Assembly (NCBI RefSeq): GCF_024868665.1
Contig: NC_079908.1
Coordinates: 1,678,000 to 1,741,999, forward strand
From: Triplophysa rosa
Lineage: Eukaryota; Chordata; Actinopteri; Cypriniformes; Nemacheilidae
DNA length: 64,000 nt
Direction of reading: 5' to 3'
Part shown: positions 1 to 11,400 of the stretch, in pieces
How positions within the stretch are numbered: position 1 is the first letter of the stretch
Layout of the letters: each line of letters opens with the position of its first letter
Position numbers and translations under genes: made by a program
Notes under the pieces: model-generated
Told to the model about the DNA's origin: nothing
The model's database searches: none
The model's input: only the letters and a program-made list of their open reading frames with translations

Positions 1-170
1 TTTTTGCCCCCTTGAGGGAAGTTTTTGTTTTCCATTTATATAAATATTCTTAGTTCTGTTTTCCCCATCGTGGGTGTTTGCTTTGTCCCTTTTTGTCTTG
101 TGAATAAAGTGTTTTGTTAACCCCGTCTTTGCCTGCCTGCATTTGGGTTCTCGCCACGCTAGTCGTGACA
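1..170 (+). repeat. 3' part of an LTR-like repeat
   Basis: The segment has a polyadenylation signal (aataaag near 102) and ends in cgtgaca near 170. It resembles the reverse complement of the solo LTR at 10328-10680: both share a 'cccatcgtgggt' block, an 'aataaa' block, 'cctgcctgc' and 'ttgggttct', in the same order. It is cut by the window edge, so its upstream half is not visible. Confidence 0.5.
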
Positions 171-2393
171 GCACTATGTGTTAAACACATAACATACAGT
201 ATATCTTCTCTTTGTGTTATAACTGTTTTGAATTTAGGGAGCAAAGATCCCCGCGACATCAGAAGGATCATCACAAGGACGCATCATTATGCGTCCGTGA
301 TGCTCGTGAGTGAAATGGTTGCATTAAGCGCATCATTCTGCATCCAATGCGCATGACTGTAAATAATGTAGAAGCGAATGTATTAAGCACATCATTCTGT
401 GTCCAGGATGCGCATGAGCACGCGTCTGTTCCACTCATTGAAGACTTTTATACAGTATTTCGAACAAATACTTAAAAAAAAATTTGTATTCGGGAACAAG
501 AAAAACTTTATATCAAAAAGCTGCGTTTTCTCACGAGACTGCGCGCAGTGCATGCCCGCAAGAGTGAGTGAGTGAGTGACATTCAGGAGTCTGGGGGGTG
601 GGGGGTAAAAGAGGTGACTGACACAGGCTGCTCCACACAGCAACAGAGAAGGCTCGGCTGAGCGAAAAAAGGCTTCACTGCGTGCATCACTATTTTTGTT
701 GAATAGATTTTTGTACCTTAACTGGGTTCCGGAGGCAGTTTATAACTTTCGGGAAGCGGAGTTTGATTGGGAGATTATTCCGTTACGCTGCATTATTGAC
801 GTCTGCAGTCGGGTGCTCTCATGTTCGCTCTGTTTACGTACACTATAACGTAAATTAGAAGTGTAACGCAAAAAAACTGGATTTTTACGCCTATTTTGAA
901 TTTTACTCAAATACAAATACTTCCCCCCCTCAACAAATACAAATACAGATACAAATACCGGCTGCTTTGCACACCCTTAATATAAATGTAATGTGATAAA
1001 ATGGGCAAAATAAATAGCAAAATTGCAACAACCAAAAAATACATGTTCGGCCTTCGGCCAAGTGTTTCACATCATGTTCGGCTTCGGCCAAGAATTTTCG
1101 TTTCGGTGCATCCTTGAAAGTAAAAATGCTTAAGTACTATCCACCTCTGGCAATAAAAGATAAAAATATGCAATTCTATGTTGATCAAGAAAAACAATGC
1201 TAGTATCGGATCAGGATTGGTATCGGCAAAGGAAAGGGGTTTTTTGGTCGTGGGTTTTGGGTCGGGGTTATGGTTGTATAGTAAAGTACACCACTTTTTT
1301 GTTAGGACTACACCACTGATATAGATAGATAATAATACTGTTTCTGTACCGGAGAATTTCTCTCCCTCCGAGACAGAGCAACTCACACTCTGCAGCCATG
1401 CCTTGTAAAAAGACCAAACTTCTGGCTAAAACATGCATGTTAACTTTCCTCATTAAATGTGTCTGTGGGTCGGACCCTGTTTATACCTGGTTTTAAGATG
1501 TATTTGTTGTTTGTAGGCTCAGAGTAGGCGGTCTTTTGTGGCCGTTTAAACACATTCGACCACACGAGCATCTTCCTGTCAGGCTCTCTACTGTCCTATA
1601 AAATAAAATAAGGCAAAAATAGGGCCCTATGAAATCCATTAAATTTTTTCCCAAATTCTGTTTTTTTCCTGTTTTCATTTTTCTGGATTCTGTGTTTTAC
1701 GTTTTTTTTACGATACAATAGTAATATTTTTGCCCACATGAAAAATACTTCAGTATACTATAGCATTTACTCATTAAAGGGATAGTTCACCCAAAAACTC
1801 CATTTACTTACCCCCAGGCCATCCGAGATGTAGGTGACATTTTTTCTTGAGTAGAACCATAAAGAAGATTGTTTGGTAAACGTTACACATGACAGTCTGT
1901 TGACAGACTACAGCAGTGTTTTTTTGTGAAAACACCCGACATAATTTTGGTGAGAGACTGAGGTGGCATGAAGTTTGACAGAGGCGGCCGCCTCCAATTT
2001 TTCTATGCAGGAAAGTCCCTGAACACATGTGACACAAACAATACATTGACACCCCATGGAGAACCCATAGGAAAGTGACCTGATGATGACCTGATAGGGC
2101 CTCCCGTATGGAGATGCTGTAGTACTTTGATCTCTGATGCTCACCTAAGGTGCTATTTACATTTACACATTTGGCAGACGCTTTTATCCAGTTTATATGG
2201 GCCATTTGGGTAAACAATAAAACAGTTGATTGCATCAGAATCGCACTCACAACACTGTAAAAAGTGCTAAAGTCAATTCAAACTACATAATTTTTCAAAA
2301 CAGGGCATGTTTGTAAATGCCACATTGAATCTGGTTTGCTTAATGTTTTTCCGTGTAGTGTCTGATAATGGGTCATCTGTTTTTTCCTGACAG
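171..2393. other. Repeat-rich DNA upstream of first jade2 coding exon
   Basis: No coding exon is recognisable. There are imperfect direct repeats built on a 'gcatcattctg' core (about 285-420), two copies of 'ttcggccaag' (about 1053-1092), one MITE terminus from 1777 (aaagggatagttcaccc) and a common cyprinid repeat piece near 2156-2200 (ttggcagacgcttttatcc). Because jade2 exon 1 starts with its ATG directly after a splice acceptor, a non-coding jade2 leader exon should lie here or further upstream. I could not pick it out. Confidence 0.4.
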
Positions 2394-2457
2394 ATGGAGA
2401 ATGAGATGAAGAGGAGGAAATACTCCACCAGTAGCAACGATTCGGACACAACTGACA
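2394..2457 (+). CDS. jade2: jade2 coding exon 1
   Basis: The ATG at 2394 follows a polypyrimidine tract and 'gacag' acceptor directly, so translation starts with the first base of the exon. It encodes 21 residues ([20 protein letters not shown] then D) plus one base, and the donor is gtgagt at 2458. The split codon A|GT gives Ser with exon 2. The reading resembles the remembered human JADE2 N-terminus, including its DTTDS end. Confidence 0.88.
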
Positions 2458-5400
2458 GTGAGTAATAAACAGATGGGGGGGATTTTCATACACAGCTGCT
2501 CATCATTACAGTGATTAATGAGAACTTCATAAGGCCCGATTCACATTTCGCGTCTAACCACAAATAAATGCACGGAAAATGCAAGCCGCGGCGCTTTCTC
2601 TCTTCAAATGACCCGTGGTGGGTCGGCACTCCGAAAAGTTGAACTATTTCCATCTCGAAGCACCGGATGTGAACGCGTCGCCCCCTATTTGCGCGCGCCT
2701 TCATTTAAAATAACAAATATGCGCGCAGAAAAGACCCGAAATGTGTATCGGGCCTAAGAAACTTCCTGCTTCCATTCTTTAGTCTTGTTACACAGCATTG
2801 AGTGTAAGGGCAAACTTACATTGTTGTACTGTAACAAACGCAACCAAGTGCAATTGTCTCCACTCCCCTAATGTGGGTCATTTTGCAAAAATCTGGTAAT
2901 TAATTTCTTTAAAATAGGAATGTCTGAAGATCAAATAATGTTAAAACTAATAATGTATCTTTTTTCCATCTATCAAAACAACTGCATTGAACATAACCAT
3001 TTCAGCACTGCAAAAAATGACTTTCTTACTTAGTCTTTTTTTTTGTTTTCCAGTAAAAATGTCTAAACATTCTTGAATCAAGATGCATTTTCTTGATGAG
3101 CAAAATGACCTAAGAAAATAAGTCTAGTTTTTAGTCAAAAAATATGAAATTTCAGTGAATTTGTGCTTAAAACAAGTAAAAAAATCTGCCAATGGGGTAA
3201 GAAAAATCATCTTGAATTGAGTGACTAAGAAAAAGGTAAACCTTAATTCAAGATTATTTTTCTTACCCCATTGGCAGATTTTTTACTTGTTTTAAGCACA
3301 AATTCACTGAAATTTCATATTTTTTGAGAGAGGCACCTCAGCCAATCATATCCGGTGTCTAGTCTCCTTGCCTGCGTTCCGCGCGGCGATAGCATTGGCC
3401 GTTACGAGTTTTTAGCTTAAGGTGGCAGGCTTTCCATGGAGTGGCTTTGGTAGTACTTTCCGCACAGGCGCGTTTCAGTTTGATGACAGGCAGGAATCCA
3501 GACTTTGACAAAGCTATTTCGCTTTTTACAATTTAAATGATAAAACGATGCAATGATGTAACGCAGCTGTAACGTATAGTTACCTGGGCTTGGAACTATA
3601 ATCTAATTACTATTTTAGGAATTATAATGCGTTAAATTACTCTGTTACCAAAAAAGTAATCAAACTACAGTAACGCGTTACTGCCCAACACTGCCCGTGG
3701 GTGGCAAAACACTCATCAAAATGACTGCTTACAATATTAGGAAATGCAATTCCACGTTACATTTCAGTGTCCAGGAATACCTGATTCCTTTGGAAGTCGT
3801 AGGGAAGTCCTAAGGATCACCGCCGAGTCCAGCTGTTTGTAATTTCAGCAAATAATTGCGTGTTTTAGTCTCGGTTTCTTTGTTTCTCCTATTCTCCTGA
3901 GCCATTTTGCATGAGAAAGTGATGTCAATGCATACCCTCTATAGTGTCCAGTGATGAGCATGATGGCTGGCAGGTGCGATTATAACAAACGAGGGACTGG
4001 TGAGGGAGCGTGGAGGATGATGGGGAATGGAGTCCAAGGGGAAACACAGGAGAAACAAGCACAGGAAGAGATGAGACTGTGACAGTACTTCCCCCCTCCC
4101 GGAAGGTGCTTCCAGGGGGGGTGGGCGTCCGGTGCTCCCAGCCTGGGGAATCAGGGGGGCTACGGGTGATCTGGGAGGTCAGGAGGCCATGGAGGTTCGC
4201 CAGTTCATTGTTTTTATATGGGACAATACACGGGACAAACGTGTCATATATTTAAAAACTAAAAACATGGCCCGTTATGAACCCAGCATTTTACTGACAT
4301 TCGATTGTGAAGCATCCCGGTGTAAAGTGACTTCACCTGATGTCTTCTGCACATTCCATTGAGAAATAAAACGAATCCACAGCATCTTCAGAGGCTCAGT
4401 GTAACAAGTTTCAAATGAAGATGAAGGAAGGAGACAGGGTCGGCATGGCTGAGACTCGGTAAGAATTTTTAATGATGCAAAATAAACTGTGCGCCACTGC
4501 GCTAACATTCAACAATAACTCAGAAAAGTCTTTGCTCTCGAAGATTCTTCCTTTCCGCTTTCAGCGTTCCTGAGCTCTCAGCCGCTCTCTCTCTCCTCGT
4601 CCGCTCGAGCTGGATTTTAACCCTCTCCTCACCAATCACTGAAACGAGAGACAGGTGTTCACAATGTGTACTTGACCTACTAACACACCGTTCTTCTCCT
4701 GCCTTGCCCCCTCTGCGCAGACCTCGCTAAACCACGCCCCCCTTGCCACATACCCCCACCGCCTGACTCAGGCCGGGGAACCATCTGGCCTGCAGCCTCC
4801 CCCCCTCCTGGAAAGAAAGTCAGCTACGGCCATCTGCGTCCCCGGCCTGTGGACCACCTGAAATTTGAAAGGTTGTAAAACTTGATACCAACGGGTGATC
4901 CGTGCGTTGGTATCCTTCATGCGGTGGAGCCATTGGAGGGGCGCATGGTCCGAACAGAGCGTGAACTCCCGCCCCAGGAGATAATAGCGGAGGGTGAGGA
5001 CGGCCCACCTGATGGCCAAACATTCCTTCTCAATGGTGCTGTACATAGTCTCTCTCCTTGAGAGCTTGCGACTGATGTACACCACCGGCCGCTCTGCACC
5101 CTCTACCTCCTGGGACAGGACCGCCCCCAGGCCCCTGTCCGATGCGTCAGCCTGCAACAGAAAGGGAAGAGTAAAGTCAGGAGAGTGCAACAACGGGCCG
5201 CCGCACAGAGCAGCCTTCACTTGGGTGAAAGCCTGCTGGCACGGCTCCGTCCACTGGACGGGATCTGTCGCCTCCTTTTTAGTGAGGTCAGTCAGCGGGC
5301 TGGTGAGGTCAGAATAATTAGGTACAAGCCTTATGTAATATCCCACCAGCCCCAGGAACTGCCTCACCTCCTTTTTGGTCTTGGGTCTCGGCGAGGTCGC

Positions 5401-8400
5401 AACCGCTGCCGTCTTGTCAATTTGGGGACGCACCTGACCCAGGGGAAGGGTGCAAGCCCAGATACCTTACTTCCACACACCCAATTGCACACTTCTTTGG
5501 GTTAGCCGTCAGCCCGGCTCCTCTCAGCGACCCCAGAACCGCCCTCAGATGCTGCATATGCAGCGTGCGGCCGCAGTAGGCGGTCCATGAGACGCTGAAA
5601 GGTGGTCGGAGCTCCGAATAAGCCGAACGGAAGTGTGATGAATTGGTGTAAACCGAACGGCGTGGTGAAAGCTGTTTTTTTCTTTGGATAAGGGAGATAA
5701 GGGGATCTGCCAATATCCTTTAGTCAAATCCAGTGTCGAATAAAAACGGGCAGCACCTAGCCGATCAAGCAACTCGTCAATCCGCGGCATTGGATATGCG
5801 TCGAACTTCGACACAGCATTCACCTTTCAATAGTCCACGCAGAATCATACTGAGCCATCTGTTTTAGGGACTAAAACTATTGGGCTCGCCCAATCGCTGC
5901 TGGACTCTTCTATTGCCCCCATATCTAGCATAGCGCTTAATTCCTTCTGAACAATTTTTTTTGTGTTCAGGTAACCTGTACGGCCGGCTGCGCACTACCA
6001 CGCCCGGCTTAGTCTCAATATGGTGCTTGATGAGGTTTTGTGGCCAGGCAGGGGCGAGAACACATCCGCGAATTCCGCTTGCAACCTGGCAACATCAGTG
6101 ATCTGGGAGGGCGAGATGTGATCTCCACCTGGGGCCAGAGCGAGAGATTGACTTTTGGTGGTCACTTCTGGCCCGAGATCTTCCTCTCTACTCACCGCCG
6201 TCGCCAGCATCACTGCGTCTGCCTCACTCCATTTTTTAGGAGGTTGAGGTGGTATATCTGATGTGCCCCGTTCCTGCCTGATCGAACCACCTCATAATTG
6301 AGATCTCCAATTCGCCGTGTAACCTCGAAGGGCCCTTGCCAGTTGGCGAGTAATTTAGAGCTTGATGTTGGGAGTAATACAAGCACCTTGTCTCCCGGTG
6401 CAAATTTGTTCAATCTGGCACCCCTGTTATATTGCCGGCTTTGTCTGTCCTGGGCCTGTAACAAATTCTCCATTGAGAGCCGACCCAAAGTGTGAAGTTT
6501 TGTTCTCAGGTCCAGGACATACTGTATTTGGTTTTTACTGTCCGAAGGTCCGTCCTCCCAAGCTTCCCTTAGGATGTCCAACACCCCGCGTGGCTGACGT
6601 CCATAGAGCAGCTCGAAGGGGGAAAACCCCTTGGAGACTTGGGGAACCTCGCGCACAGCAGATAACAGGGGCTTCAGCCATCGATCCCAATTCTTGGCAT
6701 CTTCGTGAACGAACTTTCGGATCATTGTTTTCAATGTGCAGTTAAAACGTTCGACCAGACCGTCCGTTTGGGGGTGATAGATGCTGGTACGGATTGCTTT
6801 AATGCCCAATAACCCGTAAAGTTTGCGAAGGGTCTGTGACGTGAACACCGTGCCTTGATCCGTGAGAACCTCTTTCGGGATTCCCACCGGAGATTACAGG
6901 GTGTCTGCGGATCCTTAAAATGTCTTAAAAAGTCTTAAATTCCATAATGTCAAAATAAGGCCTTAATTAGCATTAAAATGTCTTAAATCCGCGTTTCCAA
7001 GGTCTTAGAAATGCAGTCGAACCGACACGGTAAAGAAGATTTTATTTTTTGTTTTAAAATCATGTACGTCTATTTGTCACGCAGAACAAAATAGGCGGAA
7101 CCCACTAACAAATAACACGTTCATGGGGGGGTTTGTTAGGTGAGTGGACTGGACATTACCACATGGAGAAAAGGGCGTCCGCTACGCTTTTCGTGGAAAT
7201 ATTGAGGAGCGCCACTGCCTCGGGTTATCGCGTTGCATAGTCCACTGTGACTAATGCAAAGCGATGCCCTCGTGCAGATCATTCTAACGGCCCGATCAGG
7301 TCCATACCAGTTCTCTCAAAGGGGACCTGTACGAGAGGAAGAGGGCACAATGGTGCTTTTGGGGTGGCCGGTGGGTTTACCAATTGACATTCAGGACAAG
7401 ACGTGCACCACCTGCGCACATTCTCATGAATGCCCTGCCAGAAAAATTGGGTTGTTAGACGATTTAATGTTGCTGCCTGTCCTAAATGTCTGGCCATCGG
7501 ATTACAGTGAGCCGCCTGGAAAAGCATTTCCCGACAGCTCTTTGACATGACTAACTGGGTTGTATCTTGCTTTGACTGAGTGTCTTGGGTCACTCGATAC
7601 AACCTGTCCTTTAAAATGGCAAAGTACGAATAAGAGAGCGGATGCGTCGGGTGGAGAAGCTGTCCGTCGATGGTATGGACCTGATCAAACACATGTTTGA
7701 GCAACTCATCCTGAGACTGTTCCAGGGGAAGATCATCGCACTGACAGAGATTTCTCCTCTCCACAGCGCTCCGTTCCCCACAGTCAGATCTCAGTGGTCC
7801 TGGCTCAGCTTCTCCCATCTGCGTGACCGCCCCCTTTCGCTGCCCTCGGTTCCGCTAAGAAACATCCGCACTTAAATGCCCCAATAAAACAGAAAACATT
7901 GGCCAATTCGTCCCCAAAATTTACAGATGTTGGAGGTGCGGGTTAACGGCCACCTCTACACTATGTTTTTGGCCCCGGAATTGTATAGCCAACAACACTA
8001 AAGGATATTCCACCACCTCCTCGTGCACGCACCATACCTTAACCATGCAGCTCGTATCCAATGCCGTGGACTGAATCAGGCGTTGGTGGATTGAGGTTTG
8101 GTTACATCCTGAATCCACCAAAGCCTGATACGTACCCCCCTTTATACTCACAGATATTTGGTACAGGCCGGCTTGCTCAAGGGCAGCCTGTGGGGTGCCC
8201 GGGATCCGGATCATTGTGCCGACCTCCATCACGGGACAGCGGTCGATAACATGACCCGGATCCCCGCACCGCCAACAGGCCGGCCTAGGCCTCCCCGCAG
8301 CCCTAGCGGCAGGAAGCAGGCCAAGGGATTGATGAGAAGAGGGTGGAGGGAGGGGAGAGCTGGTGGAAGGGCCGCAGTATGGGTCCGCGTTCCTGGGCGA

Positions 8401-11400
8401 CACCCTCGCGGCGGGGAAAAATCCGGCTCCCATTGTCCCCCCGGGAGCGGGGAGCTGGCCGTGGCTGCAGATCCGGCCGGGACCTGGGAAAGGGAGTCGG
8501 ACGGGGGGAGACACAGGGGTAGAGAGAGATCGGAGGGGTTCGCCGACCCCAGGGCATGCTGCCATTTGGTCCTCCGCCAGCTGGATGGCCTGGGTCAGCG
8601 ACGGCGCTGTCATCACTGACCAACCATTTGCGACAGGCGTCCTGGCGGCGGCATTCTCCTTCCTTCCCGGCTTTTGGAATCAGTGTAACAAGGTTCAAAT
8701 GAGGATGAAGGAAGGAAACAGGGTCGGCGTGGCTGAGACTAGGTAAGAATTTTTAATGATGCAAAATAAACTGCGCCACTGCGTTAACATTCAACAATAA
8801 CTCAGAAAAGTAAGTCTTTGCACTCGAAGATTCTTCCTTTCCGCTTTCAGCGTTCCCGAGCTCTCAGCCGCTCTCTCTCCTTGTCCACTCGAGCTGGCTT
8901 TTAACACTCTCCTCACCAATCACTGAAACGACACACAGGTGTTCACAATGTGTACTTGACCTACTTACACACCATTCTTCTCCTGCCTCTGCGCAGACCT
9001 CGCTAAACCACGCCCCCCTTGCCACACTCAGATGTCCAGAGTAAATGAAGACTTATGTTCAGTCTTGCATCCAACAACAAAACGTCTCTGCAACAGTTCT
9101 TGCGTTTAAAGTTTGCGTTTCTGTCTATATGTGCGCTGATCAATAATTACAGTATATGTGAATAAATGCCAAATTAAAAAAATTTAATCATATAAATGTA
9201 GGCTATTAACAATGAATGAGCAATACATTTGTTCAAGTATTTATTAATCTCTTAAAAAAACACAGCTATGTATGTAAGCTCTGGTCCATTAATTCTGACA
9301 AATACAACTTTGATTTTAAATAGTAAATGTAATAGTAAAATTAACATTAGATTAACAATTCATAATTAATGTAAAAATATACCTCATTGTCTAGTCTTGT
9401 TCAATTTAACTTGAAATAAAATGTAAAAAATGTTGGGCCTTATGGCAGTTTTTTCCCTGTGGTATCGTAAATGGTAACTAGTATCGATACATTTTTAGGT
9501 ATGGAATCGAAGTTAGAAATTCCAGTATCGTGATAACACTACTACTTACTGCGTGACTCTCGCTGCTCTGTGCTTCAAATTGCATTGTAAACAAATATAA
9601 ACAAGGCTTAAGGGGCATATAAACTCGCACAATACAGATCAGACGCGTCAGACTTTATAATTGTGCAGCTCGCGCTGTTTAAAGAAGACGCTCAGCTTGC
9701 GCAGACCCGCCTGACTTTATAACTGTATAAAGAAGACACGTGTCTGCGCATTTTGCGTTGTATAAAGAAGCGCATGAGTTTATACCTAAGGAGCTTGCAC
9801 TGTACAGATGACACATGCCTGACTTGATAACTGCCCAGCTTGCGCTGTATAAAGAAAATGTGTCTCTGCGCAGCTTGCGCCTAAACGCGCTTCACTTCAT
9901 AATGTTGCGGCTTACTTATAGAAGACAATGATGTCATCGTCCATTGCGAGGTTTCACTGTAGAGTGCAGACATAGTCCGATGCCAATTTGATAGATATTG
10001 CCCAACCCTACCCTACCTACCTTACCTGTAGAACTTCCGATGATTCGGCTGTGCACGTCCGGCTGGCCTTTAGATATGGAACATATGATAGATATAGGTT
10101 TATAGTTATAAAGATCAAATACATCACATCCCTTGTGAAGTGGAGTTATATGTGAACATTTCCAAATCTCTGGCAATTCATACGTAAACAAGGAAAGATT
10201 CAATAAATCAGCAAGTGGATACATAAGAATATGAGATGATAATTTAAGAAACCTATTCTGAATACCATCCAATCCAGCACCACCAGTCATGTTTAAACCA
10301 TTATTGGCATGCTGAACTTCAGTCTGTTGTCACGGAACGGGAGGAAACAGAACCCAAGCGCAGGCAGGAAAACGGTAAACTAAGGTCTTTTATTATTAAA
10401 GATACAACACAAAACCCACGATGGGGGAAAACTCGGCACAAACTAAAAACAGGTAATCCACAAATGAACAGGGTAATCCACAGACAACAGGGTAACAACC
10501 ATAACAAAACCGCCCAGGACAGAGAACAAAGGGACATTAAGTAGGAAACACTAACGAGGGATAATTACAAAAAGGAGGTGACGGGCAAGTGACGGAAATC
10601 AAACGCTAAGGGCATGATTACGGGAGTCAGGAGGGCGGGGCTGAGCGACATGACAGGAGGACACGCAGCGCAAAGTGACAACAATGGCCACGCAGACAGA
10701 AGCAAAATGTTGATTAAATGCTTGAGCAGTTGCTAAGGAATCATGTAACAATGTATTATCAACTTTAATTTGACTAATAGAATGTTTCTCTGAAGTACTA
10801 AACATACTGTATAATTGATTTTATTCTAAAATTGTTTAGGATTTTTATAATGAAAACAAAGACATTCTTTATAATAAGTAGACTTTGCATTTCGAGTCCT
10901 TATTTTGCTCAGATTTCGCAATTTCCTGTATGCTTCCCATCAGCATTACTTCTTGCCTGACGAAATGTTGACCATGCTTTGTCCCTTTGCCGAAAAAGAC
11001 TACTAAACTCAGAGTTAATCCAAGGAAGATGGTAATCCTTAAACAAACTCTCCAAGGAGCATTTTTATCTACAACATTAATACATTTTGTATAGAAAACT
11101 CCCATGCATCTTGTACATTAGGAATTATAATCTGTTCCAATTTATAGAAATCAAGTCTTTTATAAATAAATCTTAATTAAATGTTTTATATTGTCTTATT
11201 TTAATTAATCTTGGTGGCAATTTAAGGGCAAAGTAATTTTCCATACACAGTATATAATAGAATGATCACTAAAAGGGTCTGACATAACACCTGCCCTTAT
11301 AAATCTATTAGGATGTGAAACAAGTATCCAATCAAGAAGTGATTGTGAACAAAAGGTAACTCTAGTGGGTTCCTTAATTAGTTTTAGATTTAAAGATTTA

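Larger units (their letters stand above)
2458..4399. other. jade2 intron 1, first part
   Basis: This non-coding stretch holds a perfect-looking hairpin (3137-3325, listed separately), a hAT-type end near 3660-3692 (aacgcgttactgcccaacactg) and an LTR-element remnant at about 3950-4255. Nothing else is recognised. Confidence 0.6.
4395..9031 (-). mobile_element. Ty3/gypsy LTR retrotransposon, degraded, with 5-bp TSD
   Basis: LTRs at 4400-4750 and 8684-9026 start TGTGGCAAGG and end CTTGTTACA on the minus strand. The element is flanked by the same 5 bases, CTCAG, at 4395-4399 and 9027-9031. Minus-strand gene order is gag zinc knuckle and protease (about 8616-7921), integrase zinc-binding part and catalytic core (7818-6210), then, at lower coordinates, reverse transcriptase (5823-5417) and RNase H (5433-4768). 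A polypurine tract (ggcggtggggg on minus) adjoins the 3' LTR. Integrase therefore precedes reverse transcriptase on the minus strand, unlike the usual Ty3/gypsy RT-RNaseH-integrase order. The element has stops, frameshifts, a deletion at the polymerase motif and an inserted repeat (6898-7154), so it is defective. It lies in jade2 intron 1, antisense to the gene. Confidence 0.88.

Noticed and set aside
1804..2250. 148-aa minus-strand ORF upstream of jade2
   Set aside because: It crosses a known MITE end and the 'ttggcagacgctttt' repeat, and shows no domain.
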